30,036 nt of DNA from Byssochlamys sp. IMV 00236 (GCA_001931875.2 MSJH02000254.1:1-30036); one strand, 5' to 3'. Positions 10,101 through 20,821 are shown, numbered from the stretch's first letter. A program made the numbers and translations. The notes: generated by a model from the sequence alone, not told the origin.

Positions 10101-12032
10101 TTATTCTGTCCTATAGATCAGTCTGGCTGTAGTGCCTGGACATGAGGGTAGTTTATTGGTCACTGGCTTGCACTATACATTAAACGATTTAGTGCACACG
10201 TTTAAGCCGTTCCGTAAGCAAGGTAAACGTTTAAATAAAACAAAAGAAGAGAGAATGTCTGTGGTCTATGCGCCCGACCGTTCATTGGATATCTTGGTAA
10301 CTTCACCTATGCCTCTATTGGATCTTACACTTCATCATGTACCAGAGACAATCTTGTCTGGCGAAGTGGTTCAAACGGTGCTAGAAATTAATAACAAGGG
10401 AAACAAGGGCTTGACTGCACTTCGATTGAAGACAAGTCATCCTAGTTTTATCTGTGTGGGTAACCCTGAAGATATGGATAAAAACATATACACTGCAGAT
10501 GGATCATCTACGTTAAGCAAGATGCGGTTGGATAACAAGTTGTTTGATGCTAGTGTAATTTCTATCCCACTTCCAGGCAAGAAGGATAGTTACCAGGGTG
10601 CAGTCAAGCCAGGCGAGACAACACTTGTCCCTCTTTGGATACGAGGTGATAGAATTGGCAAACATACATTCAAATTGTTGTTCTCTTATCAATCAGACGA
10701 AGATAACGTTATGATTGCCCACCGTACGCTGCGGTACTCAGCCCAGATGCAGGTGCTTCCTTCCCTCAAAATCAATGCCTTCACAAGACCAAGCACTACG
10801 GCCATCAATGAATATATACTGGGTATTGAAATCGAAAATCTTCAGACAGTGACTCAGTTTGAATTGGTGCAGCTGAATGCTTCCAGCCCCATGTGGGATA
10901 TTTCGCCACTTAGCATTGATCTTTCGAATAGTCAAGATATTGAATCAAAAACGAATATTCCTCCTAGGCAAACTACCTTTGCATACTACAAGATCCAAAG
11001 GATAGCTTCGTATGAGAGTGACATATCTAATATTCCTGAAGCATGGACTTCGAATGCACTTGGTGCCTTGCTCAATAATCAAAAGAAAAACGATTCAAAG
11101 GAAAAGAATCTACCACCACCGATTGACCTTCATCTAAGCAAAATTGCATTTGTAAGTAAAGTCATATTGAAACTATGGGATTAATCATTATTATGTTGTA
11201 GAGGAAGAACGAAATTCCTGCGGATGCCCCACCCCTCAAGACGTTCTCGCTTAATTCACGTATGCATTGGCGCTTAGGCAACCTAGAGAACCAGTTTCCA
11301 AATATATCCAAAGAAAAATACAATCAGCTATTTACATTATACAACTCTGGAGATGTTGATTTAGCTATATACTGGAACATACCAAATATGAAACGACAAG
11401 GACATCATTATATCATTGGCGTCAATCTTGGTATACAGCAAAACCCTTTCCAAGGCAACAGCACTGAACTCATGAATCAACAAAATCGCACCATGTTTGA
11501 AGCAACGGCTAAAGAAAGGGCCATGCTTATCAACAGTCTTACGCGCAATAGAGTAATCAAGGATGAAAGTCCTGTCAAGGTATTGGTGTCTGCGCCTGAT
11601 AAAAAGGCACATAATTTTGATAATGAAGGGTAAGAAATACTTGAAAAGGTGTACATTGTCATTAAATCTTGTCTGTGTAGGTTATTAAAGGTACCTGTAT
11701 GTCTAACACTTATGAACTGCTCATGGAATCGAACAAGTCGTTACACTCTCGAATTATTGTCCTGGTCTAAGACAGACCAAAAGAATACCAATAGTGGTAA
11801 ATCCTATTTAAGTATATACCCCTTCCATTGGAACGGCTCCACTGTCTTTACGGGATCATTGCAGCCAGAAGAAAGAAAAGATATTCAAGTGTTTGCTGTG
11901 TTTCAGCTACCTGGTGTATACGATATCAATCGTTGGAAGTTAACCGTTCGAACAGATGATAAAGAGGGTTCAGAAGTGTTTGTTCATCAACCTACTTTAC
12001 CTCAGTTGATTGCTACTACTACTACATCATAG
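7180..12032 (+). CDS. TRS85: TRAPP complex subunit TRAPPC8/Trs85
   Basis: Subunit of the TRAPPIII tethering complex, which acts as guanine-nucleotide exchange factor for Rab1/Ypt1 in autophagy and early secretory traffic. Ten exons: 7180-7354, 7401-7604, 7654-7918, 7972-9169, 9205-9453, 9503-9755, 9824-10059, 10117-11151, 11202-11629, 11681-12032. They sum to 4395 nt, or 1464 residues, close to human TRAPPC8. N-terminal landmarks are IPSFTDLIKPFG, TPRDWQGVP and WYTDFRDTLLSLRGIAE...FDHPVA. Near residue 350 comes IRSMVQEFVAQSLIPFMERNVQQWNEQV and then GRLFGASRRLFG, typical of the family. Next are TPR-like helices (KLADFAFMLRDYKFAYTIYD...), and the C-terminal half is beta-rich, Ig/ASPM-like. Exon 4 carries a Ser-rich low-complexity insert at about residues 275-330. 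Intron 4 (9170-9204) is only 35 nt but is needed to keep frame. The start context AAAACCATGA is good. Confidence 0.95.
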
Positions 12033-12068
12033 ATTATCAGCATGACTAGTTTTATTAAACAATACTAC

Positions 12069-12095
<27 letters not shown>
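12069..12095. repeat. (TA)n microsatellite
   Basis: About 13 TA units lie 37 nt past the TRAPPC8 stop. They may be the 3' tail of the antisense LINE, whose last stop is at 12140-12142 and whose AATAAA (minus strand) lies near 12113-12119, between the ORF end and this tract. Confidence 0.9.
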
Positions 12096-12099
<4 letters not shown>

Positions 12100-13060
12100 A
12101 TGAAAGTGTGGACTTTATTTAACGTTTTTTAAAAATATATTATGTGTCTATAGTGGAGGATATCTTTCGTTCAAAAGGCAATGACGACAGGAATCCGCTA
12201 TGTTCCAAGTCGAAATTGTTGACAACTGTAGTGGTATACCACGGAGTGTCATCAAATACGCACCGTTAGTGGTATTTCCAGACTGTTGAGATACCCGCGC
12301 CAAAGAAACAGAGAACGTCCGTATCGACTGTTGTTTGTTCGTCCACCGTAACAAAGGAAATGAGCACAGACCATATTTCATCTGCGGTAAAGGGCTTGTC
12401 CGGTAGAGAGTATCTCTCGAAAATGGAGAACCAGAAGTTAAGCTTGAGAGGGCAGCTTACAAAGAGGTGGAAACTTGTCTCTGTGTCTTGTTGACAGAGT
12501 CTACACAGTGGAGAGATGTTCAAGCTGAGGTTCCAAGCATGCTATAAAGCAGCTGTAGGGTTGTAGCCATGTAACAGGTGAAACCGTGATGTGAAGGCCT
12601 TAGGAGGTATAGTCAGGGACCAAAAAGTTTGCCAGTATTGAGGTCGAAGAAGCAGCGAACCAGGCAGAGCCAAAGGCGGATGCTGTGGTTATGTAAGCAG
12701 ATCATAGTCTTTGTGCCATAAGAACCGGAGCTGACTAAGAGGGACCTTGACTATCGGAATAGGTACTGCATTGGATTTCCGCGTGGTGGTTGGGATTGTC
12801 CAATGAGCACATGAGGGCATCCAAAAGGAAGCGTTGTCAAATCTATTAGGCGCTGACCTGAGATCCCAAGGTTGATAGATTGTCGCGAGGCACAAAGGTA
12901 ATGCGGCCAATCTCTGGTATAAACTGCAGAGTAAGTTGAACAAGAAGAGCAGGAAGGCAGCTCGGTGATAGGAGCGTAATGCCAACAGTAACAGAGGTGG
13001 ACAACGCATTCCAGATCCATGACGCCCTTTGTTACCGTCATGGGCCTCTACTCTCAGTTG
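12096..13060 (-). mobile_element. LINE (non-LTR retrotransposon) remnant: 3' end of ORF2 with zf-RVT domain
   Basis: One minus-strand frame reads from about 13060 to 12140. It is broken only by in-frame stops at 12689-12691 (TAA), 12542-12544 (TAG) and 12266-12268 (TAA). Its terminal part has the zinc-binding zf-RVT signature found after LINE reverse transcriptases: CRLCQQDTETSFHLFVSCP, preceded by WSLTIPPKAFTSRFHLLHGYNP and followed by FWFSIFERY and ADEIWSVLISF. The catalytic reverse-transcriptase and endonuclease domains are absent, so this is a 5'-truncated dead copy, as is usual for LINEs. The 5' limit, where it meets the plus-strand Helitron remnant, is uncertain within about 12980-13060. 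Confidence 0.85.
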
Positions 13061-13590
13061 AAGGCAACATACCTTTATTTGCTCAATTGTACATCTATGA
13101 TCCTTCATATGATACTCAGAGACGATCAGAAATGAATGAAAATTTAGACAATAAGATTATAGAAAATCCTTCAACTCTGCTTTCTCAATGCAATCCCTTC
13201 GCACGCATTTATCGTCATGCATATGAAATATTGGGCAACCATGAAAGCTCCAGCGTCAACAGCGAGAATAGAGCTAACAACAATAGCTCTGCAGAAAGCG
13301 GATTGCCTTATATTATCATCAGTTCATCGATGAGAATGCATTTGATTGAAGGAGGCGTTTGACGTACTCACAACCTGACAACGATGGAAGAAGTTACCGC
13401 AGTTATTCCTATTGAGTATATTGACAGAAACTTTCATGACATCGTTCTTACTTTGAGAAGCAGCAGTAGAAATGATAGTCTCCGTCAAGGACATGATTTT
13501 GAGCAGCACTTTCAACGTATCAGCCAGACATATGCTGCATACGTGTGTACAAATTGCGTACTGATATTTCATCATGGAACATGTGGGTGA
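12990..13590 (+). pseudogene. Helitron Rep-region remnant (Helitron-like N domain)
   Basis: A plus-strand frame matches the segment that precedes the HUH Rep domain in Helitron transposases: ALCYRHGPLLSVEGNIPLFAQLYIYD, NPFARIYRHAYEIL, the SMRMHLIEGG...RTHNLTTMEEVTAVIP block, and VLIFHHGTCG at the end. An in-frame TGA at 13360-13362 interrupts it at the point where family members usually have Asp-Arg. The HUH nuclease and helicase parts do not follow; the frame ends at 13590. It is therefore a truncated, inactive copy, separated by TRAPPC8 from the helicase fragment at 4560-5817. The upstream border with the antisense LINE is not sharply visible. It runs on the same strand as the Fanzor gene that starts 308 bp later. 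Confidence 0.8.
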
Positions 13591-13897
13591 CGTGGGGTTT
13601 ATGTCTCTTCTTTTCCCTCTTCACTGTTACTTCTTCAATCACTGTTCCTGTTGTTTAGATGATGATTCATAACCATCGTGTGTCATCTTAGTATCCTTAT
13701 CCCATCACTTTTATAAAGAAAACTACTTTGAGGATCACAGTAAGAAGTGCAATACGTCAAGAGTGGAGCGACTTTTTCATTCCAACATTTTACTATTAAA
13801 GAAAATGTAATAAATTAATAAAAACAATGTTGTCGATCGTTAATTTAACATGACAAGGCTCTCCGCAGTTACTTTCCCCTTTCTTCTTTACTTCAAT
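13591..13897. other. Spacer between Helitron remnant and Fanzor start
   Basis: AT-rich DNA without a recognisable gene. It holds the presumed Fanzor promoter, ending in a pyrimidine-rich stretch (about 13873-13895) just before the ATG at 13898. No terminal inverted repeat matching the 3' flank was seen by eye. Confidence 0.4.
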
Positions 13898-16800
13898 ATG
13901 AAGCGAAAGAAAGACGATGATCCTCCGTCTCCAAAGGCAAAGCGCAATAAAGGGAAAGGTATGTAAGCTATATAGTCGATATGACATATATTAAGGATCC
14001 ATTAGCTGTCGATCGCGGGTTCCCTTCTTTGTTTGCACAAACGCAAACAAGCTTATTCAAAAATACATCTTTTGAAGCAAGTAATGATGATTTTCAAGAA
14101 ACACCATTATTTAGAAAATGTAAAGATAAACATCTATTAGTTCCATCTGTTTTATAACTGAATGTTGTAATAGGCAAGAACATCCGTACTACTTTGAAAG
14201 CTATTAAAGAAGACACATCTGCTCTGGTCCCTCAAATGTTGTCATCAATGAAAAGGCACCTATGTCTACAGTCAACAAAGATACAAGTGTTCAAGCTGTA
14301 TTACCTACTCCTATTCCTTCCACTAGCTGTACTTCTGCTCCTATCAAGACAAGGTTGATAAGACTGAAGCACTTAAAAAGGAGAAAGAAAAGAACAAGAC
14401 GACAACTAATGAGCAAAAACAAGTACGATATCCTTCTTGTGGTGGAACCGATCACTCTCACTTCTTCAGCAAGTTGTGTCTTGTGAGTAAGTCAAAAACA
14501 AAACTCCCAAAGCCCAAGGATACCGTTGAGAAAACTTTTGTAATCAAGGCATCTTTGGCTAATACTTGTAGATATCCCAAGTTCGTTATCTTGATTCAAG
14601 AAGTAGTTGACCACATTACTCAACTGGTATACGCTGGATCTATTTTTGCTAATTACTATTTCTTGGAACTTCTCGAAAACGGTGAAGAGCTACCTGTTGT
14701 CAATCAAAATCTGTTTTACAACATATTTTCCACCTTTGCTGGCCAGGAAAGCATGCCTTTGATAGTATCAAGAAGAGCTTCAAGACCTTTTGTGAATTTA
14801 CTTCTCTTACTCAATCTGACTTGGACAAGTACGCAAGTAAAGGATATATGATCATTGTATCTTTTATGGCTAAGCAATATGAAACACTGGTCCGCAATTA
14901 CGTATGCTCTACCTATGAAGATCGAACTATCAGACATATTCTTAATGCCTTATCTGAAAAGACCTCTCCTTACTTCTGTGGTGATAGTTTAACAGTCAAA
15001 CAGCGCAAGTCTTTAGCAAATCATATCTTTCAACAAAAGATAAACCCCAAGTCTGCCTGGCCATCCACTGTTGATCGAACTGAACGACATGAAACCATTG
15101 TCAATAACTTTCTTACTTTCTGGTCAACCTATAATGATTTCAATGATGCTGATGCACCAAATGAAGCTAACATATATGCCAAACCCCAATATTACATGAA
15201 ATGGTTACACTTTATACAGAAAGAAATGGAACAAAAGAAGTTCATTCAAGAAATGAAATCTCAAGACAAAGCATCAAGTAGTTATGTCCGTAGAAAGTTA
15301 CAGGAACTTCCTTTTGTCAAGAAACTGAATACAAGCAAGCACAGATCATTAAAGGAAAACACCTTGACCGCTATCAATTCCAACAAGATCTTGGAAATAA
15401 CAAGCAAACTGAAGAATATTGATAAAAAGGATATTGATGCTGTTCAAACCTTTATCAAAACAGTACAAGCAAGAATTCAAGACAAGACTTTCATGCCTCT
15501 CAAATACACTGACCCTCGAGAATCAAGATACTTTTCTTTACTTCCCTTGTACAAGATTGATTCCAAGAGTATACAGATTGATGCTCAATCTTTCTGGAAG
15601 CTTGCCAAACAATGCGACAACAAGATCAAACCAGGTCAAAAGAATGATAATGACTTAACTTTATGGTACTTTAATGTCTTTGTTTTTTCAAAAATAGGCT
15701 ACAAGACACTTGAAAGCTTAACCTCACGTTCAAAGAAGTTTACGTACGTATGCTTACAGTGTTTTTAAAAATTAATGTCGCGCCAAGATGTCGCATTTCT
15801 GTATATTTTGTATTGTAAAAATTCAATTTTTGCGACATTACTTTCTGGAAATACTGTACATGTCTTTTCTTTTGGGCTAAACAAATGTTGTCATTGTAGA
15901 AATGTGATCACTACTGATGGTTATGCTGTATCTTTCATGTTTAAGAAAACTGTCTCCATCCAAGATGAACCTAGAAAAGAACCAAAGACACCCAAAGATT
16001 TTGCTGATATCGTTGACGATGCTGAAATTTGGGCTGTTGATCCTGGTATATCAACTAACTTTACTGCAATTTATTCTACACAACATGAACGTATTAGAAC
16101 TACAAGCTTAGAAGAGTATTATCATTTATGTGGTTACAATCTTGCTACAAGAAGACGAAAAGAACACCAAGAATGCCATTTAGACGAATTTAAGTATATT
16201 AGTGAATTACCTACTTTAAAAACTGCAAACTTGACTTCATTTTTACTAGCTGCCTTTACACGTCTACAAAACCATCAAAGAATTCATAGCTACTGCTTTC
16301 AAAATAAATGGTATGTCACTCTCTTACATAGTGTGTATTTTAATAACGCCGTGTATGACATAGGTCTCAAAAGCTAAAGTTCAAGACGTATATCAACAAG
16401 CAAAAAGGAACTTAAGAAATTGTTAAAAGACTCTTTGACAACAGCAAAAAGTATGGCAAAACAAGCACAGTTGGCGCTAAAAGCCAAAACCCAAACAAAA
16501 GCAAACATGTACCTTTACCTCCTGCCGTCCTCCCTTCCTCCTCTCAACGGAAGCGGATCATTGCGTTCGAAGATGGTTCTTTTTGTTCAATTATGAAAGG
16601 AAAATGAGCTGCACCTACAAAACGAATTACTGAAGAAATCAAACGAAAATGCACACAATCTGATGGAGGGACCGAATTTGTTTATGTTGACGAGTACTTA
16701 ACGAGTCAGATCTGTAACAAGTGTAAAATGAAAGAAATGAATAATTTCTCTGTTTCTGGATCAAAGCGAAGAGTACACTCTGTCCTCAAGTGTGAATCTT

Positions 16801-16919
16801 GTGGTACGGTTTGGAATCGTGATGTGAACAGTGCATTAAATATATATGGTATCTTTGTTTACAGATCAAAACATGACAATGAAAGTCCTCCCTCTTTCAA
16901 AAGACCTTCAGAAGATTAA
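13898..16919 (+). pseudogene. Fanzor (eukaryotic TnpB-like RNA-guided endonuclease), intron-containing, lightly damaged
   Basis: Fanzors are eukaryotic relatives of TnpB/Cas12 that cut DNA guided by a transposon-encoded RNA. Five exons are readable: 13898-13958, 14006-14119, 14174-15743, 15900-16310 and 16364-16919, about 904 codons. The N-terminus is basic (MKRKKDD, KAKRNK; likely nuclear localisation). Near 14435 an N-terminal block reads YPSCGGTDHSHFFSKLC. The helical middle runs from 14530 to 15740. The RuvC core has WAVDPGIST (16033-16059; Asp of RuvC-I), IIAFEDGSF...MKGK (16558-16604), VDEYLTS with its Glu (about 16687-16707), a CxxC...CxxC zinc ribbon (CNKC, CESC) and NRDVNSALNI (RuvC-III Asp). 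Defects are frame shifts near 14220, 14350 and 14750 and a TGA at 16605-16607 after MKGK. All catalytic and zinc positions survive, so decay is recent. Sequencing error could explain some shifts. Full inactivity is likely but not proven. Confidence 0.88.
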
Positions 16920-16936
16920 CGGTGCTCCCTGGATTT

Positions 16937-16964
16937 AATGCGCTGTCTATAACGGCAGTGCATT
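16937..16964 (+). ncRNA. Hairpin just downstream of the Fanzor stop: candidate part of its guide RNA (omega/fRNA) scaffold
   Basis: Eleven contiguous pairs, AATGCGCTGTC with GGCAGTGCATT (two G-U wobbles), enclose a six-base loop TATAAC. It begins 17 nt after the Fanzor stop. A second, smaller stem, GAATAA-GACG-TTATTC, lies at 16991-17006. TnpB and Fanzor guide RNAs are normally encoded at the 3' end of the ORF and extend past it, so position and structure fit. A transcription terminator or transposon-end palindrome are alternatives. Confidence 0.4.
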
Positions 16965-17165
16965 CCTTAACGCCTCGGTAAGTATAAAACGAATAAGACG
17001 TTATTCTTTATTCATTAGTCTTCTAGTTAAGTAATAATAAATGATGACTGTATTAAGCATTTCAAATTATGTGCGAATGATTTTTGAATAAAGCGAATAG
17101 ATGTATTTATTCTTGTAGCAGTAAATAATGATAAAAAGGTAACGATGAAAGTTTAAACAAGGATG

Positions 17166-19412
17166 TTAAAGATAAAATAATGATGGTGATTTGACTGCAA
17201 ACTTGAGATAAGCATTTAAGCCAACAGCAAACATGAGAGCAAAACAAATCAGGGTAGGGCCCATCAATTCATCGTAAGGACCAGCAGAACGATTACGGAT
17301 CAATTCACGGCGACGGTAATATAGACCCATACCATAAATCAAGGTGGATATAGATACAAGAGTGTAGACAAGGCCACTTAATTTACCTACAGCATCACCT
17401 GCATTGAACAAGGCTAGTGAAAATGTAGATAACAGTGTTCCAAAGGACATCCATGCAAAGTAAGTACGTTCATTCGCAAAGAATACCTTGGGTTCTACGC
17501 GTAACGGAGTGACGACCTTTTTGGGGATCTTGACACCAGGAGGTAAGATGACAGGAGGTTGATCCTGTTTCTGTTGAGGCTGACTATGATTATTCAAGAA
17601 CCTGTTGAACGAGGCTACGAATCTATCGAGCACCCTTGAGGCAACGTGATCCTGACGTTCGCTTTCGTCCTCAGGAACAGGAGAAAGAGCTGGATGGTTG
17701 ATTCCCATGTAGGATGTAGGAGATTGTCTGTTGTCACCTAATAAGGATGATCTCTCATTAGAAACAACAGCGGCAGAAGATGATGTTGAAGGTGATTCGA
17801 GTGATTCGAACTCTTGAGATGGCTTTCCTTTGGATTTATGAGGTCTAACAGAAGGTGTGGATGAAGGCAAGATAGGCAGCTTTTCCAAGTTGTCATCCAT
17901 TTGAGCAAGCCAATAAGGCAAGAGAGGAACACGTGTATCAAACATGACAGCGACACCGTGAACAAATTTGGAAAAGTCATTGGCCTCTTCTAGGATACCA
18001 TTTTCTTCTAGATCAACAATCCACTCAGGCTCCTTTTCATTAGGAGCCAATTCAAGTTTAATTTCAAAAGTAGCAAATGGATATCGGTTGATCTCTTGTT
18101 CGTTCTTGAGATTAGCAAATGGGAAATCAATATCAACATCGGGCCGACGCCATGTACCATCTGGACGACGAACGACAGGATCGTCAGGGAATAATAGAGA
18201 GTCTTCTCTGATAAAACAGAGATCGGTATCAAGAGCCATTCTGACACTTCGGTCGCCAGGGATTTGAAAAGCGGTTCGACGATAGAATGTACGCAAGATG
18301 GGTTGCATATTCTTGGCCATGATATTTTCTTGAACTTCGCGTACGAGCCTTTCATATTTTTCAATCTCTTCCTGGGATTTGCCACTGTTTTTCATCTTGC
18401 GCACAGACTTTTCTAAAAAGGTCTGATCACCATGAATGAAGCCAGTGACATATTTATCTTTGATCGTGAAGCGGTCTTTGAGTTCTCCACGACTTTCTTC
18501 GCTGAGTGTTCTACGTTCGAATGCAATAGAGCTATTTCCTTTGGCGCTACCGTACCATCGAAGACGAATGATCTGAGATCCTTCGGCACCTTCAACGCGT
18601 GAATTATAAGAATCCAGTTCAGAATTGTCCAAATAGACTGAAGAGATGGGTGGATCAATATCATCCTGATTTCTAAAGTTGTCACGATAAACCAAGACAG
18701 GCAGATGACGAAGTACATATGTTTTTAGCTCCAATACGTTTTCGGTTTGAACAAAGTAACGCTTGACGATTAAACGACGATTGTTTTCAGACTGCTCTTC
18801 TAGTTCAAATGGAGAAAAGCTTGAAGGTTTGAAAGACATGGTCATACCTCCTTGTCTAACTTTTGAAAATAGTTGAGATAGCTTGATCAAGAGTGAATCA
18901 TTATCTTCGTTCCAGAAAGGACATTGGTTTAATCTGACCATAAACATAGGACGAAGAACATAGTCTGTATGACGGTCATGTTTTTTAACTATTTTTAAAA
19001 AGCCAGTGTAATTTAATCTGGAAAAGCGTGAAAGACGGTTGATGTCATCTGCGATCCAATTGATGTTTTCTTGTATATGCGTCATTTCACTGATATTGTC
19101 TTCGCTTGGTATCTGTGCATTGATCCTTTCATCCCATTCATCAATTCTCTTTCTGATTTCTTCCATTTTCTCTTGATGGAAAGCGTAAACCTTTTCGCTT
19201 CATTAATACATGTTTTATATGTCATTTTACACAACATTCTTTACTTTTTCGAGGTTACTGTCTAATAGTTCAACAAATTCCGTTTCATCCTTTTCAGTGA
19301 ATGGTTTATCCTTTTCTGCCTTTCTTAACCTTTTCTTTAATCCATCATAGTCAACATAATATTCTGTCCATTCTGGATAAATGGCGTCCTTAAGCTGTGA
19401 ACCAAATTTCAT
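17166..19412 (-). CDS. VTC complex subunit (SPX-VTC-DUF202), vacuolar polyphosphate synthesis
   Basis: Subunit of the vacuolar transporter chaperone complex, which makes polyphosphate from ATP and moves it into the vacuole under control of inositol pyrophosphates sensed by SPX. Exons (minus) are 19412-19245 and 19190-17166, with an intron at 19191-19244, giving 730 residues. Residues 1-150 are SPX (MKFGSQLKDAIYPEW, YVDYDGLKKRL, KIVKKHDRHT). Residues about 180-440 are the VTC tunnel domain (IRLRWYG, FERRTL, ELKDRFTIKDKYV, FYRRTAFQIPGDRSVRMALDTDL, FATFEIKLEL, FSKFVHGVAVMF). A Ser/Pro/Gln-rich linker follows, then DUF202 with three TM helices. Most active-site residues known from yeast Vtc4 appear conserved, but Arg stands where Vtc4 has Lys in its ERKT motif. 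Length suits Vtc4, while the AIYPEW start resembles Vtc2/3, so I leave the subunit unnamed. A GCACGTT box at 19682-19688 could be a Pho4-type site. Confidence 0.92.
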
Positions 19413-20821
19413 TTTTGTTATAAAGAAAGAAGAAGAGAAAAAAAAAAAAAAAAGTGTATAAAAAAAAGTTAAAATAAGTCTGAAGTTGATTCGGGATATA
19501 AAATGGATTCAATGTAAAAAAATTAAGCTTCACATCAACATTTATTATAGGGTTCATTAACTACGCCCACGTATTTTTTTTTTCTTTAATGACAAGAGCT
19601 TTGAACAATAGGCAAACAAAGTATAATGTAAACAACAGTTTATAGGGTAAAGTGTCAAGCCGTGTAACATTGCACTAAGCAGCACGTTGCTTGTTCGTTC
19701 TTTTTGATTCGATCAGTCGGTGATTTTGCATTAAAGTCGCGCTTGCAATTTATCAATGGATACTGGTATTGTCCATTGGGACACATCAATGCTATTGCTT
19801 TGGAATTTGACGGCACTTTATTCAAAAATGAAATCGGGCGTTACACTTTTTATCTTTATTAGGCTAAATACAAGCACGATAATTAAAGGCTTGATCTTGT
19901 TTAATAAGTCTATCCCAGTAGGGGGCCAGTGTACCTATTTTAACACTTTGAAAGGATCATCGGGACATAGAAAGACAGTACGAGCTTCTTAGAGAAAAAG
20001 AAAGAGTAGTGTCCAAAAGAAGTATCGTCCTGCTAAGCATCATTATTTTTAGTATAAAATGAGTCTCTCTCCCTTTCTCTTTCGTTTTCTTCTGTTATAA
20101 AAAGTTCCTGATCTTATTCTAGCTTTACTTATAGGCTATGCAATTGTTCTTGTAGTCAAGAACTTCAAAAGCTATTAAAGGGAATAGATGAAAATGTTTC
20201 TTATAACATACAACTATCATGATGGAAATCATCGATAATTTGCTTCATCACATCACCGAGCGATGCTCTGTGTACTCATTGGACTAATAACGTTTTATAT
20301 TAATTAAATAATGACATCTACTTTGAGAAATTCCTTCTAGTACAAGAAAAGAAGATGCTTTAGGAAGATTTACATTGCTTATGCTTTTGGTGATACACCT
20401 CTTTATGCTTCTGTTGTCATTATTGCCACCAATAAGCTTATTAGTTGACGCTCGCAAACGTAAATTTGTAAAAAGGGAGTCTATCCTACCTACACCCTTT
20501 TCTGGCATTCCCTCTTATCAAATTAACACGTAAATCTAACTGATAATAACGGTCATTTGAGCATTATCACAATCAAAAGGATTAATCCTTCACGTCTTCT
20601 GTAGACTGCAATAAACATTTGAATGTTATGGATATTTTTATGCTGTGGCGATTGGTTAGATATAATTTATACGTGGGCGGAACCTACCTTCTCTCTTTTC
20701 AATCAAATTCCAGCAAATGATTATTTTGAAGCTCAGGCACAAAACAACACTTTACGCGACCTGTTCGCGTTGCCTCGCGTGTTCCCCCCCTTTTCTTTTT
20801 TTTTTTTTGAAAAAAAGACTT
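19413..20821. other. Intergenic region of 1.4 kb between the divergent VTC and SMC3 genes
   Basis: No established gene. A 15-A run lies at 19439-19453 near the VTC start. A short frame at about 19733-19852 reads FINGYWYCPLGHINAIALEF and then DGTLFKNEIGRY before a stop. It looks protein-like but I cannot assign it. An 11-nt inverted pair, CGCCCACGTAT at 19564-19574 and ATACGTGGGCG at 20669-20679, brackets most of the region. The SMC3 promoter is at its right end. Confidence 0.45.
20754..20780 (+). promoter_or_regulatory. Cluster of three TCGCGT/ACGCGA boxes upstream of SMC3
   Basis: ACGCGA at 20754-20759, TCGCGT at 20765-20770 and TCGCGT at 20775-20780 are three copies of one hexamer, the first inverted, in 27 bp of otherwise AT-rich DNA, 42-68 bp before the SMC3 ATG. 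The CGCG core matches the MluI cell-cycle box class (ACGCGT, WCGCGW) bound by MBF in yeasts, which controls S-phase genes including cohesin subunits. Binding here is inferred. Confidence 0.45.

Noticed and set aside
12751..13108. Second minus-strand frame over the LINE (12751-13041)
   Set aside because: It is a shadow of the LINE frame, which continues with zf-RVT in the other register.
15744..15899. The 15775-15900 reading frame as a separate N-terminal coding segment of a second gene
   Set aside because: It is better explained as a 156-nt Fanzor intron: GTACGT...TGTAG joins KKFT to NVITTDGYAVSF in frame.
19756..19992. 78-residue plus-strand frame upstream of SMC3 as a gene
   Set aside because: Composition is low in charged residues, there is no homology I recognise, and the adjacent register looks more protein-like but stops quickly.
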